From positions 199,617 to 263,616 of the forward strand of contig JBJXEW010000056.1 of assembly GCA_046156035.1 (NCBI GenBank): a DNA stretch of 64,000 nt, written 5' to 3'. A model generated the notes under the pieces. The model made no database searches and was not told the origin of the DNA. It worked only from the letters and a program-made list of their open reading frames with translations. This stretch comes from JAEUIX01 sp046156035 (GTDB taxonomy: Bacteria; Planctomycetota; Phycisphaerae; Phycisphaerales; UBA1924). The translations under genes were made by a program, and so were the position numbers. Below are positions 32,766 to 42,211 of this stretch, one piece after another; within the stretch, counting starts at the first letter, position 1, and every line of letters begins with the position of its first letter.

Positions 32766-34313
32766 TCAGGGCAGTTTGTTCGTGTCGGCCAGGTGCTGGC
32801 GTGCCAGGCTCAGCACGGGGGGCCAAAGGAGGTAGTCGCTGCCGCGGTCCTCGCTGGTCTGCCCCGCCACGCGGCACTGGTTGGGCACGCCGTCGGGCCC
32901 GGCCGCGTACATCACGAAGTTCTCGTCGTTGAGTTGCACGCTGAACGATGGGTACGGATCACCGATCACCACGCGGATCTCGTGCGGCCTGGGCTCGTTG
33001 CCCTGACGTGTGGTGTCGCGCATGGGCACGAAGAACGAGACCGGCTTGGCGTCCTTCAGATAGGGGTCGTTGTCGAGTTTGTCGATGAACGTCGGCCGTA
33101 CTGCGCCGATGTCGCGCGGGAAGGAGCGGTTTGCCCGCCAGAACGCGTGCATCGCCAGCGAGGCCCGCATGCCCGCCAACTCGCAGAGCATCTGTGTCCG
33201 CAGGCCGAAGAGCACGCCCACATCGCCCACCGTGGCATCCAGCGCGGCAAAGCGCACCTTGTCGAGTTTCTCGTAGGCGGTCGGGGTCTTGAGGATGGGG
33301 TCGAAGAGCGTGAGTTGCCAGCGCGTGCTCCAGTCTTTCACCAGACCGTTCAGGGCCTCGCGGGTTTCGCTGTCGCCCGCGCTGGCCGCGGCCATCACGT
33401 CCCACTTGGCTGATTCGCTGAAGAGCCGCAGGGGGCGCTGACGCGAGCCGACGCGACCCAGCGTGCGGGCGTAGGTGCTCGCGTTCGGGCCGGCTCCCCG
33501 CACAAAGATCCGTCCCAGCGTCTGCTCCGCGCCAACGCCGTCACCCCTGGGCAGCGTGAGGCGCTCACTGCCGATGACCTTGGCGCGGTCCATCAGCCGG
33601 TCGAGTTGCTCGCGGATGGCCGCGGGCACCATCTTCGGCTCGCCCGAACGCGAGTCGAGATAGGCCACGTCGCGGGCCCGGTGCAGGCCCAGAATCATCG
33701 TCTCATACCCCCACCGCTGCTCCACGAGAAAGGCGCGGTCGCACATCTGCCGAGCGAAGAGCACGAGGTCTGTCAGCACTTTGACGGCTTCATCGGGCTT
33801 GCCCTCCGCCGCGAGCCTGGTCGCCTCGACATGTGCAAGCGACCGTAGCCGATCGAGGAGTGGCATGTAGAGGTGTCTGGCCGCGGCGATGGCCGCGGGA
33901 TCGCCCAGATCGGTGTAGGCTCCAGCGATCACGAGGTCCGGGTCCACGCCGTCAAAGCCGTACGGCTGGCCGAACGCGTAGGCCTTTTTCCAGTCGCGCT
34001 CGACCGACACCTTTGCGAGGGCTGCGAGGGTGGCCTTCTGCGGATCACCTTGTGCCCACGCCGCGGCGTCCTTGAAAGGAGCGCTGCTGGCTGGGAGGAG
34101 CGCGACGTTGATCTGGTTGAGCAGGCCCGCCGGAGCCTCGCTGGTGGTAATCAGCACCGGCAGCAAGACGGAGTCCGAGCGTTTGTCCTGCGGGATCACC
34201 TTGAACGGCGCGTTGACCCTGTCGAGTTGCTCGTCCGCGCGTGCCGCGCCCGCGACAAGCACGGACGCCAGCGCCAAGACCTTGCCGAACAGGGCGTGCA
34301 GATTGATCGCCAT
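32766..34313 (-). CDS. Exported protein of unknown function
   Basis: A 515-residue secreted protein. ATG 34313 is supported by GAGGTGG a few bases upstream and gives a clear signal peptide, MAINLHALFGKVLALASVLVAGAARADE. The mature part is mostly helical (RHLYMPLLDRLRSLAHVEATRLAAEG, LTDLVLFARQMCDRAFL) with a C-terminal region containing SFSVQLNDENFVMYAAGPDG, a segment often seen at the ends of planctomycete secreted proteins of unknown role. No catalytic signature recognised. It follows the sigma-factor gene by about 100 bp and may share its promoter. Confidence 0.7.
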   Translation of the reverse strand: MAINLHALFGKVLALASVLVAGAARADEQLDRVNAPFKVIPQDKRSDSVLLPVLITTSEAPAGLLNQINVALLPASSAPFKDAAAWAQGDPQKATLAALAKVSVERDWKKAYAFGQPYGFDGVDPDLVIAGAYTDLGDPAAIAAARHLYMPLLDRLRSLAHVEATRLAAEGKPDEAVKVLTDLVLFARQMCDRAFLVEQRWGYETMILGLHRARDVAYLDSRSGEPKMVPAAIREQLDRLMDRAKVIGSERLTLPRGDGVGAEQTLGRIFVRGAGPNASTYARTLGRVGSRQRPLRLFSESAKWDVMAAASAGDSETREALNGLVKDWSTRWQLTLFDPILKTPTAYEKLDKVRFAALDATVGDVGVLFGLRTQMLCELAGMRASLAMHAFWRANRSFPRDIGAVRPTFIDKLDNDPYLKDAKPVSFFVPMRDTTRQGNEPRPHEIRVVIGDPYPSFSVQLNDENFVMYAAGPDGVPNQCRVAGQTSEDRGSDYLLWPPVLSLARQHLADTNKLP

Positions 34314-34414
34314 ACATCCACCTCGCAAAGCCCACGGGTACAACTCCCCGTCGGAGTGGCGATGGTAGCCGTCGGCAACCCTGGTTCTGTTGGCGGCGGA
34401 CGGGCACGCCGACG

Positions 34415-35353
34415 TCACGCGCTCATGGCACGGAAGCGGTCGTCCTCGCTCTCACGGTCGAGCCGGTCGTCCACGCTGGCGGGTGCAACGGCCACCTGCC
34501 GGAAGAACCTGCTCGGTCGTTCGTCGTTGAGTTGGCAGTTGAGCTTGCGGAGGGCCTCGTCGGCGATCTGCCGGACGCGTTCGCGGCTGATGCCGATCTC
34601 CTGAGCGATCTGCTTGAGCGTCAGCGGTTCCTGCCCGTCAAACCCGAAACGCATGCGGAGGATGCGGGCCTCGCGTTCGTCGATGGCATCGAGCAGTTTG
34701 CGGATGGTGGTGAGTTCATCGCCCCGCACCATGGTCTCGCTCGGGCAGCCCGTGCGGTGGTCGGCGAGAAGTTCGGCGAAACTCATGGTGTCGCCCTGCT
34801 CGTCTGTCGGGGCCTGAGCGGGCGCTCGCACGGCCCGGATGGCCCGCCGGATGATTTTGAGTTTTTTGAGGGGCAGTTGCAGTTCGTCGGCCAGTTCTTG
34901 CATCGCCGGAGGGCGGCCTAGGGCGCTCTCAAGACGGCGTGAGGCCTGCTTCCACTTGGCGATGAGTTCCACCATATAGGCTGGAACGTGGATGGGCTGG
35001 ACGGCGTTGATGAGGGCACGCTTGATGGCCTGCTTGATCCACCAGCTGGCGTATGTGCTGAAGCGGGCTCCCTGGGCGGGGTCAAAGCCCTCGACGGCGC
35101 GCATGAGGCCGACGTTGCCCTCTTCGATCAGATCCTGCAGCGTGAGGCCGCGGTTGGCGTAGTTCTTGGCGATGGAGACGACCAGCCGCAGGTTGGCGCG
35201 GATCATTCGTTCCCGCGCGGCGGGGCAGTTGTCGTTGATGATGGACCAGCCGAGGACCTTCTCGTCTTCAGCCGTGAGGAGTGATGTCTCGTTGATCTGG
35301 CGCAGGTACAACTGGAGACCTGTTTGCAGGTCGCCCGAGGGCGCTGAGCGCAT
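34415..35353 (-). CDS. RNA polymerase sigma-70 factor (RpoD/group 2 type)
   Basis: A 312-residue sigma factor with regions 1.2 to 4.2. Region 2 includes ERMIRANLRLVVSIAKNYANRGL, QDLIEEGNVGLMRAVEGFDPAQGARFSTYASWWIKQAI, the -10 recognition helix of primary-type factors. Region 4 has the HTH LTLKQIAQEIGISRERVRQI for -35 contacts. No long N-terminal region 1.1, so it is either a compact primary or a group 2 factor (RpoS-like). Start is uncertain: ATG 35353 is used here, but GTG 35371 or TTG 35377 would add six or eight residues. It is divergent from the UVR-motif gene. Confidence 0.9.
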   Translation of the reverse strand: MRSAPSGDLQTGLQLYLRQINETSLLTAEDEKVLGWSIINDNCPAARERMIRANLRLVVSIAKNYANRGLTLQDLIEEGNVGLMRAVEGFDPAQGARFSTYASWWIKQAIKRALINAVQPIHVPAYMVELIAKWKQASRRLESALGRPPAMQELADELQLPLKKLKIIRRAIRAVRAPAQAPTDEQGDTMSFAELLADHRTGCPSETMVRGDELTTIRKLLDAIDEREARILRMRFGFDGQEPLTLKQIAQEIGISRERVRQIADEALRKLNCQLNDERPSRFFRQVAVAPASVDDRLDRESEDDRFRAMSA

Positions 35354-35759
35354 GGACTTGGCTGTCGGCACGGTCAAACCCGCTTTCTACGAGGCACCCC
35401 ACCGGATGGTCCACGCCGAGAACCGACGTGTTGGGCTGACACGGAACGGTACGCAGAGCATAACGCATCTGATCCATCGCCCGTTTCCAAATCACGCTTG
35501 ATCGGCCCGCTCACACCCCCTCGCACCGGCCCCGCACCGGTCCGCGCGGGGGTCACTGCGGCCATTCCGGTTCGGGTTTTATCGGTCCTTTGGCCGTTTG
35601 CGGGCCGCCGCGGGGTGTTGCGGGTACCGACGACGGGGCCGGCCCGTATAGTTGAAGGCTTCGCGAAGGTTTTTCGGTGGCACAAAGGTGTGCGGAAGTT
35701 TCCGGGTTCGGGGTGACGGTGGGCTTGGCCGGGTGGCGAGCGCGGGGGCGGGTGGACTG
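35354..35759. other. Divergent intergenic region
   Basis: About 400 bp between the sigma-factor gene and the UVR-motif gene. It should contain promoters in both directions. A TATAGT at 35647-35652 is a good -10 candidate for the plus strand, but no -35 lies at a suitable distance. No other gene or repeat seen. Confidence 0.4.
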
Positions 35760-36512
35760 ATGAGCCTTGATCTCTCCAGCATGCTGCGTGATTGGCCCTA
35801 TGAACCGGGCAAGATCAACGTGCGCCTCATCCCCGGCGACGACGGCGACGACCGTGTCCAGATGCGTCTGGACCTGGGGGTGCTGCAGATGCGGGTCGAC
35901 GGACGCCCGGACGGCCAGCGTCCGCGCGGCTACGAGAGTCTGCTCGAATATCACGAGGCCCGCATTGACGAATTGCAGCGCGAGCAGGGCAACGTGAGCG
36001 GGTTCGTGATTTCTGCGGATGACTGCCGCGAACTGCGCGAGGAGGCCGTGCAGTACTACCACCGCTACATGGCACTGCTCGTGCTCGACGACTACGACGG
36101 CGTGGTGCGCGACACGAGCCGCAACCTGCGCGTGCTGGACCTGTGCGCGGTGCACGCCGAGACGGAATCGGACCGGCAGGCCCTGGAGCCGTTTCGGGCG
36201 TACATCACGATGATGCGGGCCCGGGCCCTGGCCAGCCAGGCCCTGAAGGACAACGAGCCCAAGGCCGCGATTCTCGCGCTGGACGAGGGGCTTGAGGCCC
36301 TGCGCCGCCACTACACCCAGGCCGGGGAAGAGGCGTCGTTCGATTCTTCCAGCGAGGTGCAACTGCTCAAGGGCATGCGCGAGTCGCTGGTTCCCAAACT
36401 GCCGCTGAGCCAGAAGGCCGAACTGAAGAAGCGCTTGCAGGATGCGCTCATGGCTGAGAACTACGAACTCGCGGCGATTCTGAGGGATGAACTCAAGAAC
36501 ATGGCGGAGTGA
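35760..36512 (+). CDS. UVR-motif protein, unknown function
   Basis: A 250-residue soluble protein whose last 45 residues form a UvrB/UvrC (UVR) motif: LSQKAELKKRLQDALMAENYELAAILRDELKNM, the helical hairpin by which UvrB and UvrC meet and which is also found in McsA and ClpC. The N-terminal part has SLDLSSMLRDWPYEPGKINVRLIPGDDGDDRVQMRLDLG and a TPR-like helical middle (RALASQALKDNEPKAAILALDEGLEALRRHY). Possibly an adaptor or stress protein; this is an inference from the single motif. ATG 35760 is clear. Confidence 0.75.
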   Translation: MSLDLSSMLRDWPYEPGKINVRLIPGDDGDDRVQMRLDLGVLQMRVDGRPDGQRPRGYESLLEYHEARIDELQREQGNVSGFVISADDCRELREEAVQYYHRYMALLVLDDYDGVVRDTSRNLRVLDLCAVHAETESDRQALEPFRAYITMMRARALASQALKDNEPKAAILALDEGLEALRRHYTQAGEEASFDSSSEVQLLKGMRESLVPKLPLSQKAELKKRLQDALMAENYELAAILRDELKNMAE

Positions 36513-36561
36513 CAAGGCCGCACGCGGGGGGATAGGCCTCCGTGCGAAAACGAGACAGACT

Positions 36562-38448
36562 TCACTCGCGGGCCGGCCGCGGGTCTGCGGCGGGCGTGTT
36601 GGTCAGACGCGAAACGACACGGCGTGCCATGTCCTCGGCGATGGCCACCTCGCCGATCGTCACCTCGTCCGCTCCTGCCCCCTGCACGGCGAAGGCCGTA
36701 CTCAGGTAACTCGTGCGCGCGACAATGAACACGTGCGGGGCCAGCCGCCGGATCTGCTGGCAGGCGCGCATGATCGCGTCGTCGTCGGGCACGGTGAGGA
36801 ACACGGCCTCGGCGTCGTGAATGCCGGCCGACTCCAGCACCTCCGGGCTGCCGATGTCGCCGTAGATGACGTTGCGGTTCAATCGTCGCTGGGTGTCGAC
36901 AGTGGTTGAGTTCAGTTCCACGATGGTGAAGGGCACGCCCGAAATCTCCAGCCTGTCGGCCACAGCCCGGCCGATGACACCGAAGCCCGCCACGATCACG
37001 CGGCGCTGAACGGGCACCGCCGCGCTCACCTCCCTCACCTTTGGCGGGCCAGCACCCGCCCCCGCCTCGGCAAGTTCGGCCGGATCGGTGAGCGCCCCCA
37101 TCGCGGCCTCGGCTTCGCGCAGGGCGGAGCGGGTCAGGAATCGTGCGGGCGGGATCTTTGCCAAGGGGCGCTGCAACCGGATGCCCCAGTTCGCCAGGGC
37201 CGGGGTCGCCAGGAGCGTGGCAACCGTGATGGCGATCGGCACGGTCTCCGCGGGTCCGGCGATGACACCTTGGAGCGAGGCCACGCCCAGGATCACGATC
37301 GTGAACTCGCCGCTCTGGGCCAGCAGCAGGCCTGTCCGCCCGGCCACCCCCGCCGTGGCCCCCGCACCCCACACGCTGAGGCCGATCAGCCCAGCCTTGA
37401 TGGCGATGAGCAGGGGCACGCCCAGAAGCACGATCCACCACGAGTGCAGGGCATCGTTGAAGTTCAACTTCAGGCCAACGGCCGTGAAAAAGACCGCCAT
37501 GAAGAGGTCGCGCATGGGTGACAACTGGCCGGCCAGGTGGTAGCGGAACGGTGTGCTGGCCAGCAGGAAGCCCGCCATGAACGCGCCTAGTTCCGGACTG
37601 AAGCCCAAGAACGCGGCCAGAACCGCCGCGCCCAAGGCCACCGCGGCCGAGAGGACGAGCGTGGCCTCTCCGGAGTGGTCCTTGGCGGCCTCGTGCAGCA
37701 GGCGCGGCAAGAGCTGGTGGCCTAGGAAAATCAGCAGCACGACGCCTGCCACAGCCGACGCGCCGACGGCGATGGTGCCGAACAGCGGCCCGCCCAGCGT
37801 CGTCGCGGGCTCCTTGATGAGGGATGCCAGGCCCATGGCGTTCGCGCCCGGCTTGGGCTCGACACCGGCCCATGTGGCCAGGAGCGGCATGGCCGCGAGC
37901 ATGGCGAGGCTGAGGAGGTCTTGGGTGATGGCGATGCCGACGCAGAGGCGTCCGTGCAGGCGGTGCGTCTCGCGGCGCTGCTGGATCAGGCGGAGCACCA
38001 CGGCCGTGGAGGACATCGACATCGCCATGGCCACGGCGAGCGCAGCGGGCGCGGAAAGTCCCATCAGGACGCCAATGGGCCAGCACGCAAGAACGACGCC
38101 GATCGTGGAGACGACACCCACGCCAAGGATGGAGAGCAGGCCTCCGCCCACGCTGGACAGGTCCAAGTGAAGGCCGATCGTGAACATGAGCAGAATGATC
38201 GCCAGGCTCTTGATGCCGTCGATGTTCGCGCCGTCGCGCACGAGGCCGAGTGCAAAGGGCCCGATCACGGCCCCGACGAGCAGGTATGCGGGGATGGAGC
38301 CCAGTTTGAGGCGCCGCAGGCCCAGCGTGGCCAGGGCCGCGGCAGCCAGTACCACGAGAATGTCCAGCACGATGCTGCGCTCGGTCCCCCCGCCGCTGGT
38401 GGCGCTGGTGGGTATCCCGCCGCTGGCGAGGCTGAAAAGGGCCGTCAT
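36562..38448 (-). CDS. Kef-type cation:proton antiporter with TrkA-N domain
   Basis: A 628-residue CPA2 family transporter. The N-terminal 420 residues span 12-13 membrane helices with the conserved ALGLRRLKLGSIPAYLLVGAVIGP and MSMSSTAVVLRLI blocks, and the FFTAVGLKLNF motif. The C-terminal RCK/TrkA-N domain starts at RRVIVAGFGVIGRAVADRLE (GxGxxG) with VIYGDIGSPEVLESAGI. It probably exchanges K+ or Na+ for H+ and is gated by nucleotide. ATG 38448 is chosen; longer in-frame starts lie in a region rich in Pro and Arg that does not look coding. Confidence 0.9.
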   Translation of the reverse strand: MTALFSLASGGIPTSATSGGGTERSIVLDILVVLAAAALATLGLRRLKLGSIPAYLLVGAVIGPFALGLVRDGANIDGIKSLAIILLMFTIGLHLDLSSVGGGLLSILGVGVVSTIGVVLACWPIGVLMGLSAPAALAVAMAMSMSSTAVVLRLIQQRRETHRLHGRLCVGIAITQDLLSLAMLAAMPLLATWAGVEPKPGANAMGLASLIKEPATTLGGPLFGTIAVGASAVAGVVLLIFLGHQLLPRLLHEAAKDHSGEATLVLSAAVALGAAVLAAFLGFSPELGAFMAGFLLASTPFRYHLAGQLSPMRDLFMAVFFTAVGLKLNFNDALHSWWIVLLGVPLLIAIKAGLIGLSVWGAGATAGVAGRTGLLLAQSGEFTIVILGVASLQGVIAGPAETVPIAITVATLLATPALANWGIRLQRPLAKIPPARFLTRSALREAEAAMGALTDPAELAEAGAGAGPPKVREVSAAVPVQRRVIVAGFGVIGRAVADRLEISGVPFTIVELNSTTVDTQRRLNRNVIYGDIGSPEVLESAGIHDAEAVFLTVPDDDAIMRACQQIRRLAPHVFIVARTSYLSTAFAVQGAGADEVTIGEVAIAEDMARRVVSRLTNTPAADPRPARE

Positions 38449-38606
38449 GGGGCGGATGGTAGCGAACGGATGTTCGGGGATGCGCGGGCGCGGGTCACGG
38501 TCGCGGTTGCCTGTGCGGGGGAGGGTGGCGGAACCGGCCGTCTGCAATGGCGGTATCGTCATGGGCGTTGTGCCGATGTGAGGGTCAGCGATACGGAGCA
38601 CGTGTG

Positions 38607-40157
38607 ATGCAGAGCCCCGCCGCCAGTCCGAAGGTTCGCCCTGTCAGCGCCTCGACGCGGCCGATTGCCAAGCAGGCGTTCGGCTTCGCCGAAGCGCGCC
38701 ACCTGCTCTGGCGCGCCGGCTTCGGCGGCACGCCGCAGCAGGTGCAGTTGCTCGCCTCCTGGGGCCCGGAGAAGGCCGTTGAGCACCTGGTGAAGTTCGA
38801 GAGTGTGCCCGGCGAAGAGGCCAAGCCCGACCTGTTCGCGAGCGACATCATCCGCCCGCCCACCGCCGACGAGCGCACCGAGTATCAGCGTGCCGCGCGG
38901 GCACGCGACGAGGACACGCTGGCCAGGTTCCGCGCCCGCCGCCAGGAGGGCGAGCAGAAAGACCGCGAGCAGATGCGGCGTGTGCAGCAGTGGTGGCTTG
39001 GGCGGCTGATCGAAACGCCCCGCCCGCTCGAGGAGAAGATGACGCTCTTCTGGCACGGCCTGTTCGCCACGAGTTACCGCACGATCGAGGACAGTTACCA
39101 CATGTTCGTGCAGAACCAACTCTTCCGCACGCACGCGGCGGGGAGTTACGCCGACCTGCTGGGGGCGATCATCCGCGACCCGGCCATGATCGCCTACCTC
39201 GACAACAACGACAGCCGCAAGGGCAAGCCCAACGAGAACCTGGCCCGCGAGATCATGGAACTCTTCAGCCTCGGTGTGGGCAACTACACCGAGCAGGACA
39301 TCAAGGAGGGCGCGCGTGCCCTCACCGGGTACAGTTTCGAGGACGACGCCTTCACCTTCCAGCGCAACAACCACGACAACGGGCGCAAGAACATCCTCGG
39401 CGCCTCCGGCACCATTGACGGGGAAGACTTCGTCGGCATCATCCTCCAGCAGCCCGCGTGCGCCCGCCACATCGCCACGCGGCTCTACCGGTTTTTTGTG
39501 GCGGATTACCCCAGCGGCCGCAAACGCCTCGACGATGCCGGGCGCGCCGTGATCGCCGACATGGCCAGCGGCCTGGAGAAGAGCAACTACAACCTCCGGC
39601 CTGTGTTGACGCGCCTCTTTCTCAGCCAGCACTTTTACGACCCGGCCTTGCGCAACGAGCAGATCAAGAGCCCGGTGCAACTCGTGGTCGGTGCCATCCG
39701 CTCGCTCGGCACGCCCGCGCGAGACCTGGCCACCGTCAACGACGGCCTGAACATCATGGGCCAGAGCCTCTTCTTCCCTCCGAGTGTGAAGGGGTGGGAC
39801 GGTGGCCGCTCGTGGATCAACACCGCCACCATGTTCGTGCGGCAGAACGCCCTCGTGTACCTCCTGTCGGGCAAGAAGCCCAAGGGCAAAGACGCCCTTG
39901 CCGATGAGGAACGCTTCGACGGTGTGGCCCTGCTCTCCCACCTCGCCGATGCCTACCCCGAATCCGCTGGCGGAGACGCCGAGAAGGTCGTCGATGCCAT
40001 CCTCGCCTTCGCCATCGGCCACGATCCCGACCACCCGCCCGCGGCACGCGCAGAACTGATCGCCCTGCTCGCGGCCAAGGGCAGCAAACTCGACCCCGAA
40101 ACACTCACCCACCTCATGATGCTGATCACCGCGATGCCGGAGTATCAGTTGTGCTAG
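38607..40157 (+). CDS. DUF1800 domain protein
   Basis: A 516-residue member of DUF1800, a family almost always paired with DUF1501 in planctomycetes and other marine bacteria. Typical blocks are EARHLLWRAGFGGTPQQV, KMTLFWHGLFATS, DPAMIAYLDN, PNENLAREIMELFSLGVGNY, QDIKEGARALTGYS and NIMGQSLFFPPSVKGWDGG. No cleavable signal peptide is obvious, and its function is unknown; it is thought to work with the Tat-exported partner downstream. The gap to DUF1501 (157 bp) is filled by heptamer arrays. ATG 38607 has AGCACG before it, so the SD is weak. Confidence 0.92.
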   Translation: MQSPAASPKVRPVSASTRPIAKQAFGFAEARHLLWRAGFGGTPQQVQLLASWGPEKAVEHLVKFESVPGEEAKPDLFASDIIRPPTADERTEYQRAARARDEDTLARFRARRQEGEQKDREQMRRVQQWWLGRLIETPRPLEEKMTLFWHGLFATSYRTIEDSYHMFVQNQLFRTHAAGSYADLLGAIIRDPAMIAYLDNNDSRKGKPNENLAREIMELFSLGVGNYTEQDIKEGARALTGYSFEDDAFTFQRNNHDNGRKNILGASGTIDGEDFVGIILQQPACARHIATRLYRFFVADYPSGRKRLDDAGRAVIADMASGLEKSNYNLRPVLTRLFLSQHFYDPALRNEQIKSPVQLVVGAIRSLGTPARDLATVNDGLNIMGQSLFFPPSVKGWDGGRSWINTATMFVRQNALVYLLSGKKPKGKDALADEERFDGVALLSHLADAYPESAGGDAEKVVDAILAFAIGHDPDHPPAARAELIALLAAKGSKLDPETLTHLMMLITAMPEYQLC

Positions 40158-40216
40158 GTGAGTGGTGGGAGGTGACAGGGGACAGCCGAACCCCGTCCTC
40201 GTGCCTTCGGCTTTGG

Positions 40217-40313
40217 TGTCCCCTGTCCCCTGTCCCCTGTCCCCCGTCCCCTAGCCCCTGTGCCCTTGCTGCGCCTGACGCCTGAAGCCTGAAGCCTGAC
40301 CCCTGGAGCCTGC
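40217..40313. repeat. 7-bp arrays between DUF1800 and DUF1501 genes
   Basis: TGTCCCC is repeated about six times from 40217, followed by GCCTGAA/GCCTGAC units up to 40313, only two bases before the DUF1501 ATG. An opposite-sense GGTGACAGGGGACAG lies at 40171. The last units overlap the presumed ribosome-binding region. Confidence 0.75.
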
Positions 40314-40314
40314 C

Positions 40315-41625
40315 ATGTTCACCGCCTTCACACGCCGCGAGTTTCTTGGCAGCGGCCTCGTGCTCGCGTCAGCCGCGGTCAGCATCCCCGCGTTTCTCAG
40401 CCGCTCGGCGCACGGCCTTCAGAAGGCCCAGCCCGGTGCATCCTCGATCCCCGGTGTGCCGGAGGACCACATACTCGTGGTCATCCAACTTGGCGGCGGC
40501 AACGACGGCCTCAACACCGTCATCCCCTACGGCGACGCGGCGTACTACCGCGCCCGCCCGGGCATCGGCATCCGTGAGGAACGAGTGCTCAAATTGGGCA
40601 CGACCGGCGTCGGCCTGCACCCCGGTCTTGCGCCCGTCAAAGAGTTGTACGACGACGGCCTCCTGGGCATCGTGCAGGGCGTGGGCTACCCCAACCCCAA
40701 CCGCTCGCACTTCAAGAGCATGGACATCTGGCACACCGCCGACACCACCGCCACCGGCGACGGTTGGCTGGGCCGCTACTTTGACAGCGAGTGCAGCGGC
40801 GTGGGCAAGGGCGAGAGCGGCCGGCCTGAAATGGCTCCGGCCGCCGCTCAGCAGCCGGGCATCGCCATCGGCGGTTCGGCTCCGCTTGCCATGACCGGCC
40901 AGAAGGTCAAGCCCTTGGCGTTCGACAGCGCCGACCTCTTCCGCTGGACCGGGCGCGATGTCGAGAAGTCCCTCGGCGCGCCCTATGACCGCATCGCCAA
41001 ACTCGGCGCGGCATCCACCGCCGACCCCGAGTCCAACGCCACGTTCCTCACACGCACCGCGCTGGATGCCCAAGTCTCCAGTGACCTCATCCGCAAGGCC
41101 GTGGCCGCCAAGGCGCGCATCGCGTATCCGGGCGGCGACCTTGCCCGTCAGTTGCAGATGGTGGCGAGCATGATCGCCGCGGGCCTCAAGACCCGCGTGT
41201 ATTACGTCACGCTCGGCGGCTTCGACACGCACGCAGGCCAGGGCGGCGAGAACGGCCGGCACGCCAACCTGCTCGGGCAGATCGCCGGCGCGGTGAAGGC
41301 GTTCTATGCGGACCTGAAAATCCAAGGCAACGCCGGGCGTGTGCTCACCATGCAGTTCTCGGAGTTTGGCCGGCGCGTGAGCCAGAACGCCAGCCAGGGA
41401 ACGGACCACGGCACCGCCGCGCCCATGTTCCTCTTCGGCCCCATGGTCACGCCCGGGGTGCTCACCCCGCACCCCAGCCTGAGCGACCTGGACGCGGGCG
41501 ACCTGAAATACACCGTGGACTTCCGCGAGGTGTACGCGGGGGTGCTGGAATCGTGGCTGAAGGCCGACTCGAAGAAGATTCTTGAGGGCAGTTATCGGGC
41601 CGCGCCGATCGTGAAGAAGGCGTGA
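40315..41625 (+). CDS. DUF1501 family Tat-exported protein
   Basis: A 436-residue member of the DUF1501 (sulfatase-like) family. The N-terminus TRREFLGSGLVLASAAVSIP has the twin Arg and hydrophobic core of a Tat signal. Core motifs: VVIQLGGGNDGLNTVIPYGD, LGRYFDSEC, YVTLGGFDTHAGQ and TMQFSEFGRRVSQNASQGTDHGTAAPMFLFG, which contain the Asp and His residues expected at a metal site. Function is unproven; probably an exported hydrolase or structural partner of DUF1800. ATG 40315 is the natural start. Confidence 0.92.
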   Translation: MFTAFTRREFLGSGLVLASAAVSIPAFLSRSAHGLQKAQPGASSIPGVPEDHILVVIQLGGGNDGLNTVIPYGDAAYYRARPGIGIREERVLKLGTTGVGLHPGLAPVKELYDDGLLGIVQGVGYPNPNRSHFKSMDIWHTADTTATGDGWLGRYFDSECSGVGKGESGRPEMAPAAAQQPGIAIGGSAPLAMTGQKVKPLAFDSADLFRWTGRDVEKSLGAPYDRIAKLGAASTADPESNATFLTRTALDAQVSSDLIRKAVAAKARIAYPGGDLARQLQMVASMIAAGLKTRVYYVTLGGFDTHAGQGGENGRHANLLGQIAGAVKAFYADLKIQGNAGRVLTMQFSEFGRRVSQNASQGTDHGTAAPMFLFGPMVTPGVLTPHPSLSDLDAGDLKYTVDFREVYAGVLESWLKADSKKILEGSYRAAPIVKKA

Positions 41626-41795
41626 GCCGGATGCAGGGCGGGCCGGGTATTGCGCGGCTGGTCGCACGCTGTGCTGCCACGAACCTGTGGCAAGCCCCTT
41701 GGCCTCCGCGGACCGGGAATCGGCCACTGAGGCGGTTTTCCTAGTTTGCGTGATTTTGCCACACCGCCCGCGCAAGCATGAAGCGGCATAGGCAA

Positions 41796-41816
41796 CCTGC
41801 CGATTCTCGCGGCAGG
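41796..41816 (+). promoter_or_regulatory. Hairpin immediately before the Hpt gene
   Basis: CCTGCCG, loop ATTCTCG, CGGCAGG, then GGGGCATCACC and the ATG at 41827. The 3' arm abuts the G-rich ribosome-binding region, so folding could affect initiation. Evidence is structural only. Confidence 0.35.
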
Positions 41817-41826
41817 GGGCATCACC

Positions 41827-42171
41827 ATGACGACCATGCGAACACCATCCACTTCTGCTTCGCCTCTTCGCAGTCAGTTCGTTGACGATACGGACATGCG
41901 CGAGATCGTGGAGATGTTCGTCTCGGGAATGCCCGAGAAGATCGCCGCGCTCGGCCAACTCTGGGAGCAGCAGCGGCTGGACGACCTGAAGAGACTCGCG
42001 CATCAGTTGAAGGGGGCCGGCGGCGGCTACGGCTTTCCAACCGTGGGCGAGGCCGCGGGGCGGGTGGAATCTTCGATCGACGCGATGGCTTACGGGAGCG
42101 GTGCGAAGGTGGAGCAACTCCGGGCGCAGTTCGAGGACCTGATCACGCTGTGCCGCAGTGTTTCGATGTAA
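41827..42171 (+). CDS. Hpt-domain histidine phosphotransfer protein
   Basis: A 114-residue single-domain phosphotransfer protein: a helical bundle that passes phosphate between a hybrid kinase and a response regulator. The phosphorylated His is H59 in RLAHQLKGAGGGYGFP (HxLKG). The rest (REIVEMFVSGMPEKIAALGQLW) fits the first helix of the bundle. It lies 40 bp before a receiver-GGDEF gene, its most likely partner. No kinase is nearby. Confidence 0.9.
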   Translation: MTTMRTPSTSASPLRSQFVDDTDMREIVEMFVSGMPEKIAALGQLWEQQRLDDLKRLAHQLKGAGGGYGFPTVGEAAGRVESSIDAMAYGSGAKVEQLRAQFEDLITLCRSVSM

Positions 42172-42211
42172 CCGAAGTTCCCCTTCCTGCAGCTCTCGGA
42201 GACGACGCGGC

